Source of the DNA: an uncultured Collinsella sp.
GTDB taxonomy: Bacteria; Actinomycetota; Coriobacteriia; Coriobacteriales; Coriobacteriaceae
DNA: 18,864 nucleotides
Reading direction: 5' to 3'
Assembly (NCBI GenBank): GCA_900549655.1
Contig: UROZ01000028.1
Location: 1 to 18,864, forward strand
In this document: piece after piece, positions 1 through 5,852 of the stretch
Position numbering within the stretch: the stretch's first letter is position 1
Layout: each line of letters opens with the position of its first letter
The notes under the pieces: generated by a model
The model's database searches: none
What the model was told of the DNA's origin: nothing
The model's input: only the letters and a program-made list of their open reading frames with translations
Program-made: the position numbers and the translations under genes

Positions 1-2
1 TG

Positions 3-128
3 TGTCGATCTGTCGGGCCGGCCGAGAATGGTGAAGAGATCTCGCTGTTGAATGAACGAATGTTACAAGCAGCTCTTCAAGGCGCTTTGGGCGTTGGCTG
101 GGGCTGCGCAGTCAATCGCATGCAGTGA
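3..128 (+). CDS. C-terminal end of an unidentified protein (5' part outside window)
   Basis: An open frame enters from the left edge and ends at a TGA at 126-128. The readable tail is about 41 residues and includes the segments ENGEEISLLNERMLQAALQG and WGCAVNRMQ. The first half looks like an amphipathic helix and the composition is protein-like. I do not recognise the family. It would be convergent with the RiPP operon, whose last gene stops 32 bases away. The evidence is only an open frame with plausible composition, so chance is a real alternative. A 7-bp inverted repeat (113-119 with 137-143) sits across its end, but there is no T-run that would make it a clear terminator. Confidence 0.3.
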   Translation, partial: CRSVGPAENGEEISLLNERMLQAALQGALGVGWGCAVNRMQ

Positions 129-159
129 TAGGCGAGGCGATTGCTCGATGAGCCGGCGA

Positions 160-342
160 CTAGTTCTGTGCTGCACTCGTCCCGGTGCCGTCGTTGTCTG
201 CCGAGTACCAGAATGCGTAGGCCGCAACGACGGCATCATAGACGGCTGCGACTACGTTATCCACGACGGCTGCAAAGTTGACCACAACGGGAACGGGGCC
301 GGTTTTGGAATCCATCTTCTCTACTTCTGGGGTCTCATACAT
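160..342 (-). CDS. putative RiPP precursor peptide, 60 aa, cysteine-free
   Basis: This small peptide is the third gene of the minus-strand operon, 12 bases after the radical SAM gene. Its Shine-Dalgarno site AAGGAG overlaps the end of that gene and sits 8 bases before the ATG, so the start is well supported. The N-terminus (MYETPEVEKM) has the Tyr-Glu-x-Pro-Glu-Val pattern common in leaders of radical SAM-modified peptides. Residues 17-46 are hydrophobic, and residues 23-46 form three 8-residue repeats (FAAVVDNV, VAAVYDAV, VAAYAFWY). The tail is small and polar (DNDGTGTSAAQN). There is no Cys, so sactipeptide or ranthipeptide thioethers and lanthionines are impossible. The core has no Lys or Arg. 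Position, leader style and strong ribosome site support a modified peptide; the modification itself is unknown. It could alternatively be a small membrane-active peptide used unmodified. Confidence 0.75.
   Translation of the reverse strand: MYETPEVEKMDSKTGPVPVVVNFAAVVDNVVAAVYDAVVAAYAFWYSADNDGTGTSAAQN
205..276 (-). repeat. three tandem 24-nt / 8-residue repeats in the precursor core
   Basis: Codons 23-46 of the precursor read FAAVVDNV, VAAVYDAV, VAAYAFWY. The first two units also match at the DNA level (GCAGCCGTC, then three variable bases, then GAT). The third keeps GCxGCC but ends in an aromatic cluster, Phe-Trp-Tyr. The Ala-Ala pair recurs at a fixed period of 8, and Asp follows Val or Tyr in units 1 and 2. 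This looks like duplication of a modification site followed by divergence. A helical amphipath with no modification role is the main alternative. Confidence 0.65.
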
Positions 343-354
343 GGGAACATCTCC

Positions 355-1401
355 TTAGAATTGTGACAGGACGCTCAGGTCGCCTAGATCATCGTCGATC
401 AGGTCGATATAGAGGTCGCCGTCCATATTGATGTCTGCAATCAACGATGAGATCTCTTCCATCTCGTCAATCGAGTGCATACGATTGGCCAACGCGGTAA
501 CAACGGGCTTATCCCAAACGGTTGCCATTCCGGCATCGTAGTATTCCTGAAGGCTGTGTTTGCGAACGTTTCCGATGATGAGAGGTATATAGGGGGATGC
601 GACGATATCGCCATTGGCGTGGATGGCCACTTGGTCAAATTGCATTTGCAGTTGAGGGAATCTGACCAAGTGGTCGATGGGGTCGCCCCACTCAAGCATG
701 AAATAGCCTCGATAGTCCGGATCGTATCGAAGGTCATTGATCGTGTTGACTAGCCGACGGTATTGATTATTCGAAGGGCGAATCGTGCGGTTTCTTCGGG
801 CTCTACCGAGGAGCATGAGCGGCTGAACTCTAAGGTCAATTCGGTCAGTTCTACCCGACGATTTCAGCTTGTCTCGAAGCATCGTGCAAACTGGTTTGAA
901 ATCGTCGACATTGAACGATGTCGGACAAAAGGCAATTGAAAGGTGCAGTGAGGTTTCGTTCAGCGTGATATCGATGGCGTCGAGCACCCGGTCGTATAAT
1001 CCCGAGAGTCCTCGCATATGTTCGTGAGAATCGCGTAGGCCATCGAGGCTAAACTGTATGCCGTTTAAACCGGCGCGTTCGAGCTCATGCAAAGTATTTG
1101 AGTTTGCGAGCAGACCGTTTGACACGAGGTTGCATTTGACGCCAGATGCGCTGAGCCGCCGCAAGGACTCGATGACAAGATCCTTTCGCAGGAGGGTCTC
1201 GCCTCCGCAGAAGCAGAAGCTAAAGGGGTGCATTTGACAAATCGAGTCGACGAGTTCGAGGACTTCGTTGTCGGATAATTCGTTCGCGACGACATCGTTT
1301 TCTCCACTGTTGTTGAAGCAGTGTAGACAACGAAGGTTGCATTTGTTTGTAATGTCGAGCGCAACGCTGTGGGGCGCTCCGATTATTGCCGGCATGCTCA
1401 T
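355..1401 (-). CDS. radical SAM peptide maturase with cysteine-free SPASM-like tail
   Basis: 348-residue radical SAM enzyme, predicted cytosolic. The CX3CX2C motif for the SAM-binding 4Fe-4S cluster is Cys21, Cys25, Cys28 (CNLRCLHC). It is followed by GGET at 66-69 (usual GGEP), the SNG strand, and FSLDG, all typical of the TIM-barrel core. The C-terminal part from about 258 follows the SPASM pattern (NGD at 263-265, SPYIP, then GN at 277-278 and a SLQEYY helix), but the cysteines that bind auxiliary clusters are absent: Ser replaces the expected Cys in SPYIP. It probably carries only one cluster. The ATG overlaps the TAA of the upstream gene (TAATG), which indicates translational coupling. 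With a PqqD-like partner upstream and a small peptide downstream it is very likely a RiPP maturase. Which bond it makes (epimerisation, or C-C or C-O crosslink) cannot be read from the sequence. Confidence 0.93.
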   Translation of the reverse strand: MSMPAIIGAPHSVALDITNKCNLRCLHCFNNSGENDVVANELSDNEVLELVDSICQMHPFSFCFCGGETLLRKDLVIESLRRLSASGVKCNLVSNGLLANSNTLHELERAGLNGIQFSLDGLRDSHEHMRGLSGLYDRVLDAIDITLNETSLHLSIAFCPTSFNVDDFKPVCTMLRDKLKSSGRTDRIDLRVQPLMLLGRARRNRTIRPSNNQYRRLVNTINDLRYDPDYRGYFMLEWGDPIDHLVRFPQLQMQFDQVAIHANGDIVASPYIPLIIGNVRKHSLQEYYDAGMATVWDKPVVTALANRMHSIDEMEEISSLIADINMDGDLYIDLIDDDLGDLSVLSQF

Positions 1402-2333
1402 TATTGCTTCTTATCGAGCGGGCGAACAAACAGCTTGACGTCGCCCGAGTCGAGCTCATTGGGCAGGGTGCCGACTAAGGAAAAGCCAAGGCGCTGGTCG
1501 GAATGGTCAAGTTGTTCGGCGATTGGGGTGGAATCAGGCGCGTCAATTCTGAGCGCGCGGTAGGCTTTGGGAGCGGAAGATCCGTAGTATTCCGCAAGGC
1601 GGTCGAGCACACCGGCAAGCAGCGTGGAGCTGCATGAGATAAATTTGATGATGACGCTGCGGCCGGCGGGATTAGTGGCCGGCTCGCATATTATCAATCC
1701 ATTAATTTCTCCGGACTGGCTCGTGAGTAGAAAATAATCATGGGTAAAGGAAAAGAGCCTTTGGCGAAGAACCAGAAAGTTCTCCAATTCGGGCTCAACG
1801 TCGAACTCAGAGAAATAGATCCTATTGCCATTTTTGGACTGTTTTGCAGAGAGGGATTTTGCAGCCGCCTCTTCGATTTCAGCAAACCTGCTCGCGTCCG
1901 CGAGAATAAGCAGCTCGTCGGGATTCACCGATGTTAGGTAATCGGAGCCGAAAGGGTCGTTCATATATCTCCCTTCTTTCTTCCAAACGATAAGACAGTT
2001 TACGGTCAGGCTATGCAGGGTTTGGGCCAGGTCATGCGCTAGCGTCTCGCGCGGTTGATCTGGGTATTTTTCTTGGAACAGACGGAGAATTTTGGGCAAA
2101 TCGCAGGTGCCGTCGCATAAGTCAAGAATCTCTTTAGCGACCCTGTTGAGGATCGTATAGATTTGTTTCCCATCTGAGCTTAGGACGCTCAGGCGGTTAT
2201 TTGGTTCACTGCGAAGGTAGCTTGGGTCGAGGGGATAGGGATGACTCCAGGCAATGATGAGATTTGCGCGCTCCAAACATTCACGGATTCCATTGATCTC
2301 CTTTGGTTGTGGCCTATCTTCCTCGAATAGCAA
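1401..2333 (-). CDS. PqqD-like leader-binding domain fused to a GNAT-like domain
   Basis: 310-residue protein, first gene of the RiPP operon. Residues about 45-118 have the PqqD-like RiPP recognition element pattern: a beta hairpin (RLSVLSSDGKQIYTILN), a helix ending LCDGTCDL, then a helical bundle ending LTVNCLIVWK. Such domains bind the precursor leader and present it to the radical SAM enzyme. Residues about 150-310 resemble a GNAT fold (INGLIICEP, VIIKFISC, then LGFSLVGTLPNEL near the end), but the acetyl-CoA loop RxxGxG/A is missing after the fourth strand, where SSTLLAGV stands instead. Acetyltransferase activity is therefore doubtful; it may be a scaffold. The start is uncertain. The only upstream candidate is a TTG at 2331-2333 with a poor ribosome site, whereas a strong AAAGGAG lies just inside the gene before an out-of-frame ATG. 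Confidence 0.85.
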   Translation of the reverse strand: MLFEEDRPQPKEINGIRECLERANLIIAWSHPYPLDPSYLRSEPNNRLSVLSSDGKQIYTILNRVAKEILDLCDGTCDLPKILRLFQEKYPDQPRETLAHDLAQTLHSLTVNCLIVWKKEGRYMNDPFGSDYLTSVNPDELLILADASRFAEIEEAAAKSLSAKQSKNGNRIYFSEFDVEPELENFLVLRQRLFSFTHDYFLLTSQSGEINGLIICEPATNPAGRSVIIKFISCSSTLLAGVLDRLAEYYGSSAPKAYRALRIDAPDSTPIAEQLDHSDQRLGFSLVGTLPNELDSGDVKLFVRPLDKKQ

Positions 2334-2460
2334 CTCGTTCGATAAAATATCACAAATCGAAACGATATATAAAAGAATATATTTATATCGATATACAATA
2401 TTAGGTTAAAAAAAGTTTTGATGTTTGTCGATAGGGCTGGTATTGAAGGAGTGGACTGGA
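2334..2460. promoter_or_regulatory. AT-rich divergent promoter/operator region of the RiPP locus
   Basis: This gap separates the minus-strand biosynthetic operon from the plus-strand transport operon, so it must hold both promoters. It contains the perfect 12-bp palindrome TATATCGATATA (2384-2395). CGATATA also occurs at 2363-2369, in direct orientation to 2389-2395 (26 bp apart) and inverted relative to TATATCG at 2384-2390. A -10-like TACAAT lies at 2394-2399 for the plus strand, directly abutting the palindrome, without a clear -35. The arrangement suits a repressor controlling both directions, but no regulator gene is present in the window. AT-rich DNA makes short palindromes likely by chance. 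Confidence 0.5.
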
Positions 2461-2823
2461 GTGATGGCGATGTCGGACGTTGTGGTTTCAATGGTGGGGT
2501 CATGCCTGCTGCTGTTGTTCGGAATAATGATATATCGAGGCAAGCTCACGGGATTGCTTGCCGGAATGTCATTGCTATCGGGAGAGCGTTTAGAGGAGGC
2601 AAAGCGGACGGCCGAGTCTCTAGGCGCAAACCGAGTGGTGGGGGCGTCTATAGTTTTCTCCGCAATATGCCTTTTTCTCTCGTCCCTTTTTCCGGACAAA
2701 AGGGCTATTCTCGGTCTGATGGTGGCTGCTGTTATAATCGCCGCGCTTGCCTATGCAAATAGGGGGCTTATTCGTATGTATATAAAGGTGAAATGGAATC
2801 CTGGGCACCGCAACCCGAGATAA
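2461..2823 (+). CDS. small membrane protein resembling DUF3784
   Basis: About 120 residues with three predicted membrane segments: one N-terminal (VVVSMVGSCLLLLFGIMIY) and two close together in the second half (GASIVFSAICLFLSSLF and ILGLMVAAVIIAALAYA). After the first segment the stretch YRGKLTGLLAGMSLLSGERLE resembles the short cytoplasmic loop of DUF3784 proteins (Lys-Gly-Lys, Leu-x-Ala-Gly-hydrophobic, Ser/Glu-rich). That assignment is from memory of the family pattern and is tentative. The start is set at GTG 2461 because AAGGAG (2446-2451) lies 9 bases upstream; ATG 2464 is nearly as good, and an upstream TTG at 2425 lies before the ribosome site and is rejected. It is first in the transport operon, so a role in immunity or as an exporter accessory is a reasonable guess. 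Confidence 0.75.
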   Translation: MMAMSDVVVSMVGSCLLLLFGIMIYRGKLTGLLAGMSLLSGERLEEAKRTAESLGANRVVGASIVFSAICLFLSSLFPDKRAILGLMVAAVIIAALAYANRGLIRMYIKVKWNPGHRNPR

Positions 2824-2907
2824 TGTCTTGAGCAAGGATTAACAACAAGGGATATATGGGAGCGATTAAGCGGCGAGCAAATTCAGTTTTGGATAAAAGG
2901 CCGCTTG

Positions 2908-4524
2908 ATGGGAGCTGGCATGTTTAAGAAGACGGTTCACGAGTTGTTTCGGTGTAAAGGGTCACGGCTTTTCGTGATTCTCATGCTGGTGAATTTTGCT
3001 CTCTCGTGCGTCATGCCCGCCTTAAACGGTGGGTTTGTAGACTTTCTCGTGACGAATAGGGATCCATCTCGCGTCGTGTGGTTTGCGGCCTTTGTTGCGG
3101 GCATAGGGATATCGGCCTCCTTCATGTCGTATGCGATGGGTGTGAACGTATCGCGCGTCATCTTGGAGATGACGACGAGACTGATGGGGACCACGTGTGA
3201 GTCGTTTGAACGGGGGCCCCTGGAAAAGGGGGAGCAGGCGGATCCATCCTATACAACGCAGAGGGTGTATGCGGATTCGAATGCGGTGTCATCGTTTGTC
3301 GTGAACAACTTCCTGACGATCGGGCTTAACATCGTTCTGGTTGTGTTGATATGCATCATCCTGTTTTCGATTAATCCGGTGTTCCTGGTGTTAAGTGCAT
3401 GTTCGCTTGTTGCGTACTTCATTTTATTCAGGGCGTTGAAAAAGCCGTTGTACAACAGTTCGCTTGCGAACAAGGAGGGTTTGAGTAAGCTTTTCGCGTC
3501 CGTGAGCGGCGAGCTGTCGCAGTTGTTTGACATTAAGTGCGATGGCGCATATAACCAGAGCGCTCGGACGCTCAAAGGGGTATTCGAGGGGTACTACCCG
3601 ATTTACATGAAAGCAAGTAGGGTCTCGAATCTGGCCACATCAAGCGACGGCCTGATCTCGTCTGTGTTTCGGGGGGCACTGCTCGTGATCTCCGGGATGG
3701 AAATATTGAGCGGAAGAATGAGCTTAGGCGAGTTCACAATGGTGAACTCGTATTACTCGATGGCGTTCGGATGCTTCAAGTATTTTTTGAATTATTTCAA
3801 ATCGTATCAGGACGCAAGGGCCTCGTTCGACCGATTGGGGGCTCTGACGGAGGACGCCGAGGACCGCGGCACCCTCACGGTTGGGCACGTGGAGAGCATA
3901 TCGTTGTCCAACATCGCGTACCGATACGCGGGAAAGCCCTACTTATACCGCGACCTCTCCGTGGAGGTGGAGGAAGGAAAAACCTATGCCATTACCGGGC
4001 CGAACGGATGCGGAAAAAGCACGTTTCTGAAGGTGCTCCTTGGACTATATTCTGCTGGGGGACATCGGGCTTTGGGGTCGGTGCCATATGAAGAGCTCGA
4101 TATGGAGACGATCCGACGGGACCTGTTTGCGGTGTGCCCGCAAAAGCTCTTTATTCCGAACGAAACGGTGGAGAATTACCTTGAGAGGACGTCGATTCGG
4201 GGATCGAGCGAAAACCTCCGAGAGCTTGTGCCGAGTTTCTATCGAACCGTCGAATCGTTAAAAGGCAAGAATTGTAGAGACCTTTCTGGTGGAGAGTATC
4301 GAAAGCTAAGGATATTCGCAGCACTTCGCAGGCAGCCGGAAGTGCTTGTGTTCGATGAACCAACGAACGATTTAGATGAAGAAAGCCGTCGGGAGTTCAC
4401 GGAGTATATTCATCGAAATCCCTTCGATCAGCTAATTCTTGTTGTAAGCCATGATCAGGATTTGATTTCAGCATGCGATAGGAAGCTGGATTTGGATTTC
4501 GATCCGAAAAATGGGCAATGCTGA
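2908..4524 (+). CDS. ABC exporter half-transporter (membrane plus ATPase domains)
   Basis: 538 residues. The N-terminal 300 or so form an ABC-exporter membrane domain with about five or six hydrophobic segments (around residues 20-40, 55-80, 130-150, 155-175 and 245-265). The ATPase domain follows, with Walker A GPNGCGKST (364-372), Q-loop CPQK, signature LSGGE (459-463), Walker B VLVFDEPTND (Asp483, catalytic Glu484) and the H-loop SHD. All catalytic motifs are intact. There is no C39 peptidase domain, so it would not cut a leader itself. The start could be ATG 2908 (AAAAGG 7 bases upstream) or ATG 2920 (GGAG 5 bases upstream). It lies divergent to the RiPP maturation operon and most likely exports the peptide or confers immunity. 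Its natural partner may have been the broken ABC gene just downstream, in which case it now works as a homodimer or not at all. Confidence 0.93.
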   Translation: MGAGMFKKTVHELFRCKGSRLFVILMLVNFALSCVMPALNGGFVDFLVTNRDPSRVVWFAAFVAGIGISASFMSYAMGVNVSRVILEMTTRLMGTTCESFERGPLEKGEQADPSYTTQRVYADSNAVSSFVVNNFLTIGLNIVLVVLICIILFSINPVFLVLSACSLVAYFILFRALKKPLYNSSLANKEGLSKLFASVSGELSQLFDIKCDGAYNQSARTLKGVFEGYYPIYMKASRVSNLATSSDGLISSVFRGALLVISGMEILSGRMSLGEFTMVNSYYSMAFGCFKYFLNYFKSYQDARASFDRLGALTEDAEDRGTLTVGHVESISLSNIAYRYAGKPYLYRDLSVEVEEGKTYAITGPNGCGKSTFLKVLLGLYSAGGHRALGSVPYEELDMETIRRDLFAVCPQKLFIPNETVENYLERTSIRGSSENLRELVPSFYRTVESLKGKNCRDLSGGEYRKLRIFAALRRQPEVLVFDEPTNDLDEESRREFTEYIHRNPFDQLILVVSHDQDLISACDRKLDLDFDPKNGQC

Positions 4525-4610
4525 TGGGAAACGCTTAGAGTTCGGGCTTGCGCGTCATGGAGTAATCTTTCCTCTTATCGAAAATCGTTACAATATAAGA
4601 AAAACAGTAA

Positions 4611-5210
4611 GCAAGAAGAAATGGCTCGGGGAAGAGCTCGCTGCTGTCAGTGATATTGGGTCTATATCCAGATAACACGGAAGGGGCCGTCCTCTACAAC
4701 GGGGTATCACAGCGTCGCATCGACCGATACGCATTGCGGCGGTGCCGAGTTGGCATTACGGAGCAAGAGCCCCCTATTGTTGGGGGGACGATCCTCGATA
4801 ATCCTACGCTGCTTTCTGATGATTTCGAGGCCGACAAACTGAATCGGATGCTTGCCATATTGGGGTTAGACAAAATGATTGCCGCTGCGGAGAACGGGGC
4901 GGCAGCGATTCTTGGCAGCAAGAAAGGAGGGGTGTCCGGCGGGGAGAAGCAGAACATCGCAATTGTGCGGCAGATGTTGAAATCGCCGGACGTCATGTTG
5001 TTTCTTGAGTCAACTTCAGCGCTTGATGCGAAGAGCCGGAGCGCGCTAATTAAATTGCTTCATGAGGTTAAGAGAGACCATATTGTAATTGTTGTCACTC
5101 ATGACGAAGAGATGCTTGCGGCTTGCGACGAGGTCATTCCGATGCCCGGATGCTTATCGGGACGTGGCGTTGAAGGCCCAGAAGATCGAAATGGCGTGGG
5201 TGTTGGGTAA
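4611..5210 (+). pseudogene. remnant of a second ABC transporter, ATPase domain only
   Basis: The frame is open from 4611 to a TAA at 5208-5210 and is preceded at once by an in-frame TAA (4608-4610). It begins exactly at a Walker A (ARRNGSGKSSLL, 4611-4646), continues through a Q-loop (GITEQEPPIVG) and signature VSGGEKQ (about 4932-4952), and has an H-loop (VVTHDEEML). The Walker B reads VMLFLESTSALD: the metal-binding Asp is replaced by Leu (CTT at 5004-5006), and the usual Pro after Glu by Ser. There is no membrane domain and no sensible start codon before the Walker A; the first usable codon is GTG 4650, inside it. The roughly 86 bases after the preceding gene contain scattered stops, and a short ATG frame there (overlapping that gene's TGA) stops after four codons. 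I infer a large internal deletion in a former exporter subunit. Confidence 0.85.
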
Positions 5211-5271
5211 GTCCCTACGCGTACGACGTTGGGTTTCTGATCTTCATCGTCCTGCAAAGAAGGCTTTGTAA
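5150..5271 (+). pseudogene. possible 3' remnant of a core gene at the block boundary
   Basis: In a different frame from the ABC remnant, an open stretch ends at TAA 5269-5271. Its last 40 or so residues look protein-like (for example ALKAQKIEMAWVLGKSLRV, ending DLHRPAKKAL). A good terminator follows 18 bases later, as expected after a real gene. It overlaps the end of the ABC remnant, whose own last 20 residues are low-complexity and unlike an ABC C-terminus, so the true junction may lie near 5145. I do not recognise the protein. It may be a chance open frame. Confidence 0.25.
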
Positions 5272-5288
5272 CACGTTTCCCCTGGGAG

Positions 5289-5324
5289 GCCCCTTTTGTC
5301 CGTAGTGGCAAAGAGGGGCTTTTT
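5289..5324 (+). terminator. intrinsic terminator at the right end of the accessory block
   Basis: GCCCCTTTTG (5289-5298) pairs with CAAAGAGGGGC (5309-5319) with one bulge, followed by TTTTT (5320-5324). It would stop plus-strand transcription leaving the ABC remnant or the possible gene remnant before it. Confidence 0.75.
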
Positions 5325-5530
5325 CGTTTCCCTCTTGCGGCGGAGGGGGACACCATGCGCCTATACAGGACGACCTGCGCGCTTTCGTCGGATGACGGGC
5401 TATGTGTCGAGATGGGGGTCTCGGGTGGAGGCCGCGTCGCGGTCGCGGTCGGCCAGCGACCATCGGTACGGCTCAATCGTATTACCAGAACTAGTAAGGA
5501 GCCGCCCTTTCGGACGACTCAAACTGTAAT

Positions 5531-5606
5531 GGGGCTTTTTTAGCTACCCCGGCCGTTACTCCGCCAAAGCATTCGCGCTATCTGCCGGGGTGGCTAAAAT
5601 AGCCCC
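5531..5606. repeat. large inverted repeat, 23-bp arms, 30-nt loop
   Basis: The left arm 5531-5553 and right arm 5584-5606 are complementary at 21 of 23 positions. The arms begin GGGGCT, contain TTTAGC, and end ACCCCGGC. Neither strand has a T-run directly after the hairpin, so it is not a standard terminator. The motif TTAGCTAC in the left arm (5540-5547) recurs outside the hairpin at 5615-5622. It could be a dispersed palindromic or MITE-like element, a structured RNA, or an unusual bidirectional terminator. Confidence 0.8.
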
Positions 5607-5625
5607 GTCCCAAATTAGCTACTCT

Positions 5626-5666
5626 GACCAAAATCCCTGGGACAAATACTTCTGATAGATTTTGTC
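5626..5666. repeat. second inverted repeat adjoining the large hairpin
   Basis: GACCAAAATC (5626-5635) is complementary to GATTTTGTC (5658-5666) with one bulged base. Interleaved with it, GTCCCA (5607-5612) is complementary to TGGGAC (5638-5643). Together with the hairpin just upstream this makes a continuous block of about 140 bases of nested inverted repeats and no coding potential. Confidence 0.45.
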
Positions 5667-5719
5667 TTTCTTGGCTATTGCGTAGTTTAAGAGATTCCAT
5701 TCCAATAATTACAGCTTTT

Positions 5720-5737
5720 TGCTAAAGCGTTTTAGCA
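5720..5737. promoter_or_regulatory. 18-bp near-perfect palindrome, candidate operator upstream of ppdK
   Basis: TGCTAAAGCGTTTTAGCA is palindromic at 16 of 18 positions (one mismatched pair) with a central CG. The half-site TTTTAGCA recurs alone at 5819-5826. Central-CG palindromes with A/T flanks are typical of LacI-family operators. That link is inference; no regulator gene is nearby. It lies about 220 bases before the ppdK start. Confidence 0.45.
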
Positions 5738-5750
5738 GTTTATACCGCTT

Positions 5751-5781
5751 TTGACCTGCGACTACGTTGTACTGGTATCTT
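5751..5781 (+). promoter_or_regulatory. weak candidate promoter upstream of ppdK
   Basis: TTGACC (5751-5756) is close to the -35 consensus and is followed, after a rather long 19-base spacer, by TATCTT (5776-5781). It lies 13 bases after the 18-bp palindrome. The spacer length is unfavourable, so this is only one of two candidates for ppdK. Confidence 0.3.
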
Positions 5782-5796
5782 CATAAGGTAACCACC

Positions 5797-5834
5797 TTTA
5801 CCTACCGTTTACCGCCAGTTTTAGCACGTTTACC
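5797..5834 (+). promoter_or_regulatory. three TTTACC repeats at 11- and 21-bp spacing
   Basis: TTTACC occurs at 5797-5802, 5808-5813 and 5829-5834, offsets of 11 and 21 bases, close to one and two helical turns. All three would lie on the same face of the DNA, upstream of the TATAGT candidate promoter. This is how activator sites are often laid out, but the motif is short. Confidence 0.4.
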
Positions 5835-5852
5835 AAACCGCGCAGCCTCTGC

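Noticed and set aside
113..143. 7-bp inverted repeat (CAATCGC / GCGATTG) as a terminator for the RiPP operon
   Set aside because: Loop of 17 bases and no T-run in either direction, so termination is not supported.
52..366. 104-codon plus-strand frame over the precursor gene
   Set aside because: Lies opposite the precursor, which has a clear ribosome site, a typical leader and the right operon position; this frame has neither a ribosome site nor plausible composition.
2854..2925. 23-codon frame between the membrane protein and the ABC exporter
   Set aside because: Weak ribosome site and unremarkable basic sequence; it overlaps the start of the exporter gene and shows no leader or core features of a second precursor.
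5296..5543. Open frames of 60-80 codons between the accessory block and ppdK
   Set aside because: They run through the T-tract of a terminator, have Arg/Ser-rich random composition and lack ribosome sites.
5531..5606. Large inverted repeat as an intrinsic terminator
   Set aside because: Neither strand has a T-tract immediately after the hairpin; recorded as an inverted repeat instead.
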